DNA of 64,000 bases from Microbacterium sp. Root166 (GTDB lineage Bacteria > Actinomycetota > Actinomycetes > Actinomycetales > Microbacteriaceae). Under the pieces are notes generated by a model. The model did not search any database and was not told where the DNA came from. It saw only the letters and a list, made by a program, of their open reading frames with translations. The DNA lies in the NCBI RefSeq assembly GCF_001427145.1, contig NZ_LMGL01000003.1:324878-388877 (forward strand), written 5' to 3'. The translations under genes were made by a program, and so were the position numbers. Every line of letters begins with the position of its first letter. Positions within the stretch are counted from its first letter, which is position 1. Shown piece by piece: positions 17,051 through 26,306 of this stretch.

Positions 17051-17824
17051 TTACGTACGACCGATCCTCCGCTCGAGTTCGGTCGCGGCATCCCGGATCA
17101 GCGCCGCCAGCGACTCCGCGTCTCGGTCGGCGTCCGTCGGCCAGGTCAGCGCGATCGCGGCGGCGGGCCAGCCGGCATGGTCCCGCACCGCGACGCCGAC
17201 CGAGCGCAGGCCGAGGGTGACCTCGCCGTCCTCGGTCGCGTAGCCGCGGGCGCGCACCTCGCGCAGCACCTCCCGCAGTTCGGACGGCCCGGACGGACCC
17301 CGGCCGGTGCGATCGGCGAAGGCCGAGGCATCCGGATACAGCGCCCGCACCTGCTCGCGCGGCAGCACGGCGAGCATCGCGCGCCCGGTCGCCGTGAGGT
17401 GCGCCGGCAGTCGCACGCCGACGTCGGTCACCAGGGCCGGGCGTCGCGGGGCGCGCTCCTCGACGATGTAGAGCACGTCGCGTCCGGTCATCACGGCCAG
17501 GTGGGCGCTCTCACCGGCGCGGTCGGCCAGCGCGGCGACGAGCGGGCGCCCCAGGCGCGCGAGGGGCTGCTGGCGAGAGAACCCTCCCGCGAGCTCGAAA
17601 GCCGCCGTCCCGAGCCCCCAGCGCCGCTCGGCGGTCAGGTGAATGACGAAGCCGTGCGCCTCGAGCGCGTCGAGCAGGTGGTAGACGCTCGACCGGGCGA
17701 TGCCGAGGGTCGTGGCGATGGTGCTCGCGGCCACCGGGCCCCGCTGGTGCGCGAGGAACGACAGGATCCGCAGCGTCTGATCCGCTGCCGGAACCTGCGG
17801 TCGGGTCCGCGGTGTGTCTGGCAT
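17051..17824 (-). CDS. hutR: IclR-family regulator of histidine utilisation
   Basis: A 257-residue IclR-type regulator. The N-terminal winged HTH (LRILSFLAHQRGPVAASTIATTLGIARSSVYHLLDAL) is followed by the effector domain with HLTATGRAMLAVLP and the C-terminal ATEDGEVTLGLRSVGVAV block. The ATG at 17824 lies inside the palindrome 17814-17833, so the protein likely represses itself. It is divergent from hutH, and the same palindrome occurs before hutU. IclR-type HutR proteins control histidine catabolism in corynebacteria, which supports this role. The inducer is probably histidine or urocanate (inference). Confidence 0.8.
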   Translation of the reverse strand: MPDTPRTRPQVPAADQTLRILSFLAHQRGPVAASTIATTLGIARSSVYHLLDALEAHGFVIHLTAERRWGLGTAAFELAGGFSRQQPLARLGRPLVAALADRAGESAHLAVMTGRDVLYIVEERAPRRPALVTDVGVRLPAHLTATGRAMLAVLPREQVRALYPDASAFADRTGRGPSGPSELREVLREVRARGYATEDGEVTLGLRSVGVAVRDHAGWPAAAIALTWPTDADRDAESLAALIRDAATELERRIGRT

Positions 17825-17833
17825 GACAGACAC
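17814..17833. promoter_or_regulatory. HutR operator 1 (hutR-hutH)
   Basis: GTGTCTG-N6-CAGACAC, a perfect 7-bp inverted repeat centred 62.5 bp before the hutH ATG and covering the hutR start codon. The core TCTG-N6-CAGA matches the palindrome at 20211-20230 and resembles the motif I recall for corynebacterial HutR. Confidence 0.75.
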
Positions 17834-17873
17834 AGGATCCCACCGCCGGCTGTCCGGCGCCAGTCCCGCGGTG

Positions 17874-17885
17874 TGGAATCGACCC
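17874..17885 (+). promoter_or_regulatory. Leaderless promoter of hutH
   Basis: TGGAAT (17874-17879), then 6 nt, then ATG. The stretch GGTGTGGAATCGACCC plus ATGACC is identical before hutU, whereas the surrounding bases differ, which marks it as a functional element rather than duplicated DNA. Confidence 0.65.
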
Positions 17886-19412
17886 ATGACCACCGTCACC
17901 GTGGGGCTTTCCCCCTTGCGCCCTGAGGACGTCGTCGCCGTCGCGCGCCACGGAGCGACCGTGAAGGTCGCGCCGGAGGCCCTCGCCCGTGTCGCCGCGA
18001 CCCGCGCGCTCGTCGAAGGCCTCGCCGACGACCCCGACCCGCACTACGGCATCTCGACCGGCTTCGGCGCTCTCGCGACCACCTTCATCGCACCTGAGCG
18101 CCGGCTGCAGCTGCAGGCGAGCCTCATCCGCTCCCACGCCGCCGGCACCGGACCCGAGGTCGAGCGCGAGGTGGTGCGCGCGCTCCAGCTGCTGCGGCTG
18201 CAGACGCTCGCCACCGGTCACACCGGCGTCCGCCCCGTGGTCGTCGAGACCTACGCCGGCATGCTCAACGCCGGCATCACCCCGATCGTGCGGGAGTACG
18301 GCTCGCTCGGCTGCTCGGGCGACCTCGCCCCGCTCTCCCACGTCGCGCTCGCCGCGATGGGGGAGGGACGCGTGCGCGACGCCGGAGGCGACGAGGTCGA
18401 CGCGGCGGACGCGCTGACCGCGGCATCCGTCACCCCGCTCGTGCTGCGCGAGAAGGAGGGGCTCGCCCTCATCAACGGCACGGACGGCATGCTCGGGATG
18501 CTGCTGCTCGCGCTGCACGACCTGTCGATGCTGCTCGACACGGCCGACATCGCCGCCGCCATGTCGGTCGAGTCGCAGCTGGGCACCGACGCGGTCTTCG
18601 CCGCCGACCTCCAGGCGCTGCGTCCCCAGGTCGGACAGGCCGTCTCGGCCGCCAACCTGCGCGCGGTGCTCGCGGACTCGCCGATCGTCGCGTCGCACCG
18701 CGATCCAGCAGTATGCACGAGGGTGCAGGACGCCTACTCGCTGCGGTGCTCGCCGCAGGTGCACGGCGCCGCGCGCGACACCGTGGACCATGCCCGCACC
18801 ATCGCGTTCCGCGAGCTGTCCGCCGCCGTCGACAACCCGGTCATCACCGACGACGGACGGGTCGAGTCCAACGGCAACTTCCACGGCGCCCCCGTCGCGT
18901 ACGTCCTCGACTTCCTCGCGATCGCGGTCGCGGACGTCGCCTCGATCTCGGAGCGCCGCACCGACCGGGCGCTCGACAAGGCCCGCAGCAACGGCCTGCC
19001 GCCGTTCCTCGCCCACGAGGTCGGCGTGGACTCCGGCCTCATGATCGCGCAGTACGCCGCCGCGGGGATCGTGTCCGAGCTCAAGCGCCTGGCGGTTCCG
19101 GCATCCGTCGACTCGATCCCCTCGTCCGCGATGCAGGAGGACCACGTCTCGATGGGGTGGGCGGCCGCCCGCAAGCTCCGCCGCGGCATCGACGGGCTCG
19201 CCCGCGTGCTCGCGATCGAGGTGCTCACCGGCGCCCGGGCGCTCGACCTGCGCGCGCCCCTGCAGCCCGGCCCCGCGACCGGCGCGGTGCGCGACCTCGT
19301 GCGCACCGTCGCGCGAGGCCCCGGGCCGGACCGGTTCCTCTCGCCCGACATGGAGGCCGTCACGGAGCTCGTGGCGTCCGGCGCTGTCGCGCGGGCGGCT
19401 CTCGGGGCCTGA
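17886..19412 (+). CDS. hutH: Histidine ammonia-lyase
   Basis: A 508-residue enzyme that deaminates histidine to urocanate. It shows YGISTGFGALATT near residue 51, the cofactor segment GSLGCSGDLAPLSH, and QDAYSLRCSPQVHG, NPVI and FHGAPVAY further on. The MIO cofactor triad is Cys-Ser-Gly here instead of the usual Ala-Ser-Gly. Length and all other blocks are normal, so the enzyme is probably active. The ATG at 17886 is leaderless. This is the first step of the pathway completed by HutU, HutI and HutG in this window. Confidence 0.95.
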   Translation: MTTVTVGLSPLRPEDVVAVARHGATVKVAPEALARVAATRALVEGLADDPDPHYGISTGFGALATTFIAPERRLQLQASLIRSHAAGTGPEVEREVVRALQLLRLQTLATGHTGVRPVVVETYAGMLNAGITPIVREYGSLGCSGDLAPLSHVALAAMGEGRVRDAGGDEVDAADALTAASVTPLVLREKEGLALINGTDGMLGMLLLALHDLSMLLDTADIAAAMSVESQLGTDAVFAADLQALRPQVGQAVSAANLRAVLADSPIVASHRDPAVCTRVQDAYSLRCSPQVHGAARDTVDHARTIAFRELSAAVDNPVITDDGRVESNGNFHGAPVAYVLDFLAIAVADVASISERRTDRALDKARSNGLPPFLAHEVGVDSGLMIAQYAAAGIVSELKRLAVPASVDSIPSSAMQEDHVSMGWAAARKLRRGIDGLARVLAIEVLTGARALDLRAPLQPGPATGAVRDLVRTVARGPGPDRFLSPDMEAVTELVASGAVARAALGA

Positions 19413-19446
19413 ACTCTCCCGTCTGCGCGCCTGCCCCGGCGTTAGC

Positions 19447-19509
19447 GAGGAGATCGACGCTGCAGAGGACGTTTCGCCGCGAATCGTCCTCTGCTGTGCA
19501 GATCTCCTC
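19447..19509. repeat. Long palindrome between convergent hutH and HD-domain gene
   Basis: Two 25-bp arms (19447-19471 and 19485-19509) match at 21 of 25 positions around a 13-nt loop TTTCGCCGCGAAT. The four mismatches are clustered in the middle of the arms. It is too long for a simple terminator. The loop resembles that of the hairpin at 13629-13671, which suggests a repeat family. Confidence 0.7.
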
Positions 19510-19528
19510 TGATGCGCGCGCGAGCAGT

Positions 19529-20164
19529 TCAGCCCGGGAGCCGCTGCGCGATGCGCAGCCACGGCACCGAGGCGTCGGGGCGCGCGGCTGACCCTCGCGC
19601 GTCACCGTCGCACCGCACGACGACGGCCCAGTCCTCGAGCGAGGTGCCGGCCGCGCGCAGCCGCTCGTCCAGCCGCCGCACCGCCTTGCCGCTCGGCTCG
19701 CCCTTGACCGAGACGTGCGCCATGTGGGTCGAGATGATGGCGGATGCCGCACGCACCAGCGGGTCGGGCAGCCCGAGGCGTCGGCCCAGCGACCCTGCGA
19801 TCTCGGCCCCGCGCTCGGCGTGGCCGTACGACGTGATGCGGCCGTTGCGCCGCCGCGTCGTGTCGGGCTTGCCGATGTCGTGCCACAGCGACGCGAGCAC
19901 GAGCAGCTCGCGGTGATCGGCGGACGCACCGACCTCGTCGGCGTGCCGCGCGGCGAGGTCGGCCGCCCACAGCGAGTGCACGAGCACGTCACCCTCGGGG
20001 TGCCACCCCGGATCCTGCTCGGTGCGGGCGAGCGCCGCGTGCTCGGGGATCTCGTCGATCAGCCGCTCGTCGCGCAGCCGCTCCGACGGCACCGGCGCCT
20101 CGCGCAGCACCGCGCGCAACCGCGCGCCGCGCTCGCGGTCCGCTCGGGCGTCCATGCCGGCCAT
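19529..20164 (-). CDS. HD-domain phosphohydrolase
   Basis: A 211-residue protein with an HD domain: [15 protein letters not shown], then [15 protein letters not shown] (the HD doublet) and [11 protein letters not shown]. It resembles the HD region of tRNA nucleotidyltransferases, without the polymerase head. HD proteins hydrolyse nucleotides or phosphoesters; the substrate is unknown. The start is the ATG at 20164, with TGCAAT (20176 down to 20171) ending 6 nt upstream. It sits inside the hut cluster on the opposite strand, with no known link to histidine catabolism. Confidence 0.75.
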   Translation of the reverse strand: MAGMDARADRERGARLRAVLREAPVPSERLRDERLIDEIPEHAALARTEQDPGWHPEGDVLVHSLWAADLAARHADEVGASADHRELLVLASLWHDIGKPDTTRRRNGRITSYGHAERGAEIAGSLGRRLGLPDPLVRAASAIISTHMAHVSVKGEPSGKAVRRLDERLRAAGTSLEDWAVVVRCDGDARGSAARPDASVPWLRIAQRLPG

Positions 20165-20210
20165 GCCCCCATTGCACCAGCCGACGCCGGGCCGGGCAAC
20201 CCACTCCACC

Positions 20211-20230
20211 CTGTCTGCTATGCCAGACAG
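20211..20230. promoter_or_regulatory. HutR operator 2 (hutU-hutI)
   Basis: CTGTCTG-N6-CAGACAG, a perfect 7-bp inverted repeat centred 62.5 bp before the hutU ATG, exactly the same distance as operator 1 before hutH. The core is TCTGCTATGCCAGA. Confidence 0.75.
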
Positions 20231-20270
20231 CGCACCGCCGGGAAGCGTTGTCGCGCTGGGCCGCACGGTG

Positions 20271-20282
20271 TGGAATCGACCC
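20271..20282 (+). promoter_or_regulatory. Leaderless promoter of hutU-hutI
   Basis: TGGAAT (20271-20276), 6 nt, ATG. It is identical to the hutH start region over GGTGTGGAATCGACCC. Confidence 0.65.
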
Positions 20283-21962
<1,680 letters not shown>

Positions 21963-21973
21963 GGGACAGCGCG

Positions 21974-23224
21974 ATGACCTCGACCCTGATCACGGACATC
22001 GGCGAGCTGACGACCAACGTCGAGCGCGGCGCCGACCGGTTCGGCACGCTGACCGACGCGGCCGTGCTCGTCCAAGACGGTCGCATCGCCTGGGTCGGGC
22101 CTGCGGCCGAGGCGCAAGGAATCGCCGAGAATCGGTCCGGCGTCCGAGAATCAGCGCGTCGCACCGAGTCGCAGACGCCCGACCAATTCTCGAGCGATGC
22201 AGGGGCGATCGAAGTCATCGATGCAGACCATCGGGCGATGATCCCGGGATTCGTCGACAGCCACACGCACCTCGTGTTCGGCGGCGACCGCGCGGACGAG
22301 TTCGAGGCGCGCATGACCGGCACGCCCTATGCCGCCGGAGGCATACGGCGCACGGTCGCGGCCACGCGCGCCGCGAGCGACGACGAGCTGAGCGCCCGGC
22401 TGACCGGTTTCGTGGCCGAACTCCACGCGCAGGGCACGACGACCTTCGAGATCAAGACCGGGTACGGGCTGACCGTGCACGACGAGTCCCGCCTGGCCCG
22501 GCTCGCCGCGGAGGTGACACCCGAGGTCACCTTCCTCGGCGCGCACGTCGTCCCCGCCGAATACTCCGACCGCCGCGACGCCTACGTCGAGCTCGTGATC
22601 GGCGAGATGCTCGACGCCGTCGCCCCGCACGCGCGGTGGGTCGACGTGTTCTGCGAGCGCGGCGCCTTCACCCCGGCGGAGAGCGAGCGGATCCTGGCCG
22701 CCGGAACGGCCCGAGGACTGCTGCCGCGCGTGCACGGCAACCAGCTCGGCCCCGGCGAGGGCGTGCGGATCGCGGTCGCGGCGGGTGCGGCATCCGTCGA
22801 TCACTGCACCTATCTCGACGACGCGGACGTCGCCGCGCTCGCCGGTTCGGACACCGTGGCGACGCTGCTACCGGGCGTCGAGTTCTCGACCCGGCAGCCG
22901 TATCCCGACGCCCGCCGGCTGCTCGACGCCGGCGTGACCCTCGCGATCGCGAGCGACTGCAACCCCGGCTCGAGCTTCACCAGTTCGATGCCCCTCATGA
23001 TCGCCCTCGCCGTGCGCGAGATGGGGATGACCCCGGCCGAGGCCGTCTGGGCCGCGACCGCCGGGGGAGCCCGTGCACTGCGCCGCGAGGACGTCGGCGT
23101 CATCGCGCCCGGCGCCCGCGCCGACCTCGTACTGCTCGATGCGCCGACGCGCGTGCACCTCGCCTACCGGCCGGGCGTCCCGCTCATCGGTGAAGTCTTC
23201 AAAGACGGCGTGCGCCTGCGCTGA
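21974..23224 (+). CDS. hutI: Imidazolonepropionase with an in-frame insertion
   Basis: A 416-residue zinc/iron amidohydrolase that opens the imidazolone ring to N-formimino-glutamate. It shows [14 protein letters not shown] (metal His pair), [30 protein letters not shown] and [15 protein letters not shown]. Residues about 49-76 ([14 protein letters not shown]...) interrupt the usual short link between the GRIAWVGP strand and the [17 protein letters not shown] segment. They coincide with a DNA palindrome at 22119-22200. The insertion is in a surface-loop position and the active site is intact. Confidence 0.93.
   Translation: MTSTLITDIGELTTNVERGADRFGTLTDAAVLVQDGRIAWVGPAAEAQGIAENRSGVRESARRTESQTPDQFSSDAGAIEVIDADHRAMIPGFVDSHTHLVFGGDRADEFEARMTGTPYAAGGIRRTVAATRAASDDELSARLTGFVAELHAQGTTTFEIKTGYGLTVHDESRLARLAAEVTPEVTFLGAHVVPAEYSDRRDAYVELVIGEMLDAVAPHARWVDVFCERGAFTPAESERILAAGTARGLLPRVHGNQLGPGEGVRIAVAAGAASVDHCTYLDDADVAALAGSDTVATLLPGVEFSTRQPYPDARRLLDAGVTLAIASDCNPGSSFTSSMPLMIALAVREMGMTPAEAVWAATAGGARALRREDVGVIAPGARADLVLLDAPTRVHLAYRPGVPLIGEVFKDGVRLR
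22119..22200. repeat. Palindromic element inside the hutI coding sequence
   Basis: The left arm (22119-22144) and right arm (22174-22200) are inverted copies matching at about 22 of 26 positions with one single-base gap; the loop is 29 nt. It encodes a stretch absent from the usual HutI layout and keeps the reading frame, as expected for a small palindromic repeat that inserted into a gene. Confidence 0.6.
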
Positions 23225-23236
23225 GCACAGGCACCG

Positions 23237-23707
23237 TCAGCGCGGCGTGTCCCAGGTCCAGTCGTCCGGGTCGACGGCGGTCGCGACGTCCCAGTCGTCG
23301 GTGCTCCACGTGAACGTCGCCACGGCGCACGTCGGCATGTGCGAGATGCCATCGCCCGAGAGCTGCCCGGCGAGGTCGCTCATGCCCGGGTCGTGCGCCA
23401 CGACCATGACCGACAGCAGACCGCTCGCGGCCGCCGTGCTCAGCAGCGTCGACGGACCCGCCCCGTACAGCCGCTCGTGAAGCTCGAGCGGCGCGCCCAG
23501 CGCGTCGGCGAAGAAGCCCGCCGTGGTCCGCGCGCGCAGCGCGGTGCTCGAGAGGATCGCCTCGGGCCGGAACCCGGTCTCGGCCAGCGCGGCCGCCATG
23601 CGCGGAGCATCCCGCAGGCCGCGGTCGTTGAGCGGCCGGTCGTGGTCGTCGAGTGCCGGGTCGCCCCAGTCCGACTTCGCGTGGCGCACGAGCGCGAGGC
23701 GGATCAC
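23237..23707 (-). CDS. SixA-type phosphohistidine phosphatase (histidine phosphatase family)
   Basis: A 156-residue histidine-phosphatase-family protein. The catalytic LVRHAKSDW motif is at the N-terminus (phospho-acceptor His about residue 9), and SSTALRARTT and VVAHDPGMSDL supply the remaining active-site residues. The size and RHAKS motif resemble SixA, which dephosphorylates phosphohistidine on signalling proteins; the target here is unknown. It starts with the GTG at 23707, overlapping the hutG stop by 4 bp, so it is translationally coupled to hutG. Confidence 0.82.
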   Translation of the reverse strand: MIRLALVRHAKSDWGDPALDDHDRPLNDRGLRDAPRMAAALAETGFRPEAILSSTALRARTTAGFFADALGAPLELHERLYGAGPSTLLSTAAASGLLSVMVVAHDPGMSDLAGQLSGDGISHMPTCAVATFTWSTDDWDVATAVDPDDWTWDTPR

Positions 23708-24594
23708 GCCGCGACCGCCTTACCGGCGAGGAGCTCCAGCACGCACAGCGCGGCGAGGCGCACCGTCCGCCCGTCCGGGGCGTCGGCGGTGGCGTCCACC
23801 TCGACGATGTCGGCGCTGCGCAGGCGCGGATCGGATGCCGCGGCCCGCACGAGCGCGCGCAGCTCCCAGGCCGCGAGTCCACCGGGCACGGAGGCCGGGC
23901 ATCCCGGCGCCACCGACCGGTCGCACACGTCCACATCGATGTCGAGGTGCACAGGACCCTCGCCCGCCCCGGCGATCTCGAGCGCCTGTGCCACGACGTC
24001 GGCTGCGCCGCGGCGCCGCACCTCGTCGAGCGTGATGACCGTGATCCCGATGTCGGCCGCGCGCCGCGCGTACGCCGTGGAGTTCGCGAAGTCGGCGATG
24101 CCCAGCTGCACGATGCGCCGCGGATCCAGCCCGTCCTCGACGAGCCGCCGCACCGGCGACCCGTTGGAGACGCCGTCGCGCAGATCGAAGTGGGCGTCGA
24201 TCGTGATGAGCCCGGTCGCCCCCGCACCCTGCGCCACGGCGTACGTCGCCGAGTTGTCGCCGCCGAGGGCGATCACGAGACCGGCGGTGGCGCTCAGCTC
24301 GCGGACGGCGGCGCGGACGGATGCCTCGCCCTCGGGGCCGTCGGGCGATGCGATGTCGCCGGCGTCGGCGATCCGCAGCATCTCCGACAGATCGACCGGG
24401 GGCGGGCCGATGAGCGCGGGGCTGAAGCGCCGCAGCGCCTCGCGAACCGCGGCCGGTGTGGCGTGGGCGCCGGTGGGGGAGAGGGACGTCCGCCAGGCGG
24501 GGACTCCCAGGACCACGGCATCCCATCCGCTCTTGTCGGCGGGTGCGGGCCAGGCGCCGGCTCGGGGCCAGAGCGGATCATGCGGGAGGGTCAC
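23704..24594 (-). CDS. hutG: Formimidoylglutamase / arginase-family amidinohydrolase
   Basis: A 296-residue ureohydrolase-family enzyme. In this cluster it is best read as HutG, which cleaves N-formimino-glutamate to glutamate and formamide. The binuclear manganese site is seen in DAHFDLRDG and LDIDVDVCDRSVAPGCPA. The first conserved block reads GGDNSAT, with Asn where arginases have His. The start is the GTG at 24594, with TAGCGT ending 7 nt upstream and a GGAGG stretch as well. It is convergent with hutI. Confidence 0.85.
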   Translation of the reverse strand: MTLPHDPLWPRAGAWPAPADKSGWDAVVLGVPAWRTSLSPTGAHATPAAVREALRRFSPALIGPPPVDLSEMLRIADAGDIASPDGPEGEASVRAAVRELSATAGLVIALGGDNSATYAVAQGAGATGLITIDAHFDLRDGVSNGSPVRRLVEDGLDPRRIVQLGIADFANSTAYARRAADIGITVITLDEVRRRGAADVVAQALEIAGAGEGPVHLDIDVDVCDRSVAPGCPASVPGGLAAWELRALVRAAASDPRLRSADIVEVDATADAPDGRTVRLAALCVLELLAGKAVAA

Positions 24595-24615
24595 GCCTCC
24601 GACGCTACTCGCGAG

Positions 24616-24981
24616 TCAGACCGAGACGTAGACCCACGCGGTGCGACCGCTCGCGAGCACGACCGCAGCGCGCCGGTACAGCGAGACCTCGTACTCGTCG
24701 GCCGCCTCGAGCTCGGCCTCGCTCACCCGCAGGGCCTTGCCGACGACCTTGTCGCGCGCGCTGCCGGTCGGCCGGACGATCGGGTGCACCGACTGACCCG
24801 AGAGGTCGACGACGCGGTGATCCTCGATCTCGGCGTAGTCGACGGTATATCCGGGCAGCACGTCGTCCTCGGCCTCGACCAGGCGCCCGAACGTGTCGAG
24901 CTGCACGTCGGGGTGCTGGAGCGTCCCGTAGCTGAAGAGCAGCTGGTCGGGGAGCTCGGTCTGACTCACATCGTCGGCCAC
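24616..24981 (-). CDS. Gamma-glutamylcyclotransferase (AIG2-like) family protein
   Basis: A 121-residue protein with the GGCT/AIG2 fold. The N-terminal FSYGTLQHPDVQ supplies the conserved YGTL substrate loop, and the acidic residues of LEAADEYEVSLYRR supply the catalytic Glu position. Family members cyclise gamma-glutamyl groups to 5-oxoproline, but many have unproven substrates. The GTG at 24981 has TAGCCT (24993 down to 24988) ending 6 nt upstream. It lies 21 bp upstream of hutG on the same strand, but hutG has its own promoter signal. Confidence 0.75.
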   Translation of the reverse strand: MADDVSQTELPDQLLFSYGTLQHPDVQLDTFGRLVEAEDDVLPGYTVDYAEIEDHRVVDLSGQSVHPIVRPTGSARDKVVGKALRVSEAELEAADEYEVSLYRRAAVVLASGRTAWVYVSV

Positions 24982-25015
24982 GGGTTCAGGCTAGCGGTGA
25001 CGACCCCGCCGGTGT

Positions 25016-26287
25016 TCATCCCAGCAGCGCATGCGCGATCGAGTAGATCACGAGTCCGGCGAGGGCGCCGACGATCGTGCCGTTGAGCCGGATGTACTGC
25101 AGGTCACGCCCGACCATGAGCTCGATCTTCTCGGTCGTCTCGGCGGGATCCCAGCGCTCGACGGTGTCGGTGATGATCGAGGCGATGTCGTGCCGGTAGC
25201 GGTCCACGAGGAAGACGGCGGCGTCGACGACCCACGAGTCCACGCGGCGCTGGAGCGCGGCATCCGTCGTCAGTCGTTCGCCGATCTCGGCGAGTGCCAC
25301 TGCGGCACGCCGGCGCAGCCCGCTCTCGGGGTCGGCGAGCGAGGCGAGCAGCCCGGACTTGGCGGTGTTCCAGGCCTGCGCGGCGAGCTCCCGCACGCGC
25401 GGGCTGTCGAACATCGTCGACTTGGCGTCCTCGACCCGGCCGATGGTCGCGGGGTCGTGCTGCAGGTTGTCGGCGAGGCGGTCGAGGTAGCCGTCGACGG
25501 CGATCCGGGCCGGATGCTGCGGATCGGCCCGCACCGCGGCGACGAACTTCACGGCCTCGTTGTAGACGGTGTCGTCGACCAGGCGGTGCGCGATCGACGG
25601 CACCCACGACGGCAGGCGGCGCGAGACCAGGCCCGTGAACGCGGTCTGGTTGGCGGCGAGCCACAGCCCGATGCTCTCGACCGCCATGTCGACGGCGCCG
25701 TGGTGGGCGCCGGACTCGACGATCTTCCCGAGCCACGCGCCCAGCGGCGGCCCCCACTCGGGCGCGATGAGGTGCTCGCGCGCGAGGTCCTCGATGATGC
25801 TCTGCACGTCGTCGTCGCTCAGTGCCTGCAGGACTCCGGCGGCCATGACGGATGCCTCGGCCGAGACCCGTTCGGCATGCACCGGGTCGCGCAGCCAGTC
25901 GCCGAGCTTCGCCGAGATCGCGGTCGCCTCGAGCTTGGTGCGCACGACGTCGCTGCGCAGGAACTCGGTCTCGACGAATTCGCCGAGGGTGCTGCCGATC
26001 TCGTCCTTGCGGTGGGGGATGATCGCGGTGTGAGGAATGGGGATCCCGAGCGGATGCCGGAACAGTGCGGTGACCGCGAACCAGTCGGCGAGCGCGCCGA
26101 CCATGCCGCCTTCCGCGAACGCCCGCACGTACGCGAGCGCGGGGATCTGCTGCTGGAAGGCGAAGGAGAACGCGAACAGGATCGCCATGAAGATGAGGGC
26201 GCCGAGCGCCACGCCCTTCATGACCCGCAGCCCGCGACGGCGCTCCTGGTCCGCCGGACTCAGCAGGGCCGTGGGAGTGCGCGCCAT
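25016..26287 (-). CDS. DUF445 membrane-anchored protein
   Basis: A 423-residue member of the DUF445 (YjiN/YheB-like) family. It has an N-terminal transmembrane helix (about residues 28-48), then the signature YVRAFAEGGMVGALADWFAVTALFRHPLGIPIPHTAIIP, a long helical middle region, and a C-terminal transmembrane helix (IRLNGTIVGALAGLVIYSIAHALL). The function is unknown across the family. The ATG at 26287 has GAGGAT ending 6 nt upstream, so it is probably leaderless and monocistronic. Confidence 0.85.
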   Translation of the reverse strand: MARTPTALLSPADQERRRGLRVMKGVALGALIFMAILFAFSFAFQQQIPALAYVRAFAEGGMVGALADWFAVTALFRHPLGIPIPHTAIIPHRKDEIGSTLGEFVETEFLRSDVVRTKLEATAISAKLGDWLRDPVHAERVSAEASVMAAGVLQALSDDDVQSIIEDLAREHLIAPEWGPPLGAWLGKIVESGAHHGAVDMAVESIGLWLAANQTAFTGLVSRRLPSWVPSIAHRLVDDTVYNEAVKFVAAVRADPQHPARIAVDGYLDRLADNLQHDPATIGRVEDAKSTMFDSPRVRELAAQAWNTAKSGLLASLADPESGLRRRAAVALAEIGERLTTDAALQRRVDSWVVDAAVFLVDRYRHDIASIITDTVERWDPAETTEKIELMVGRDLQYIRLNGTIVGALAGLVIYSIAHALLG

Positions 26288-26306
26288 GTCGTCATCCTCG
26301 CATGCG

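Noticed and set aside
17511..19562. A 683-codon frame antisense to hutH
   Set aside because: Shadow of the high-GC hutH coding sequence, without motifs.
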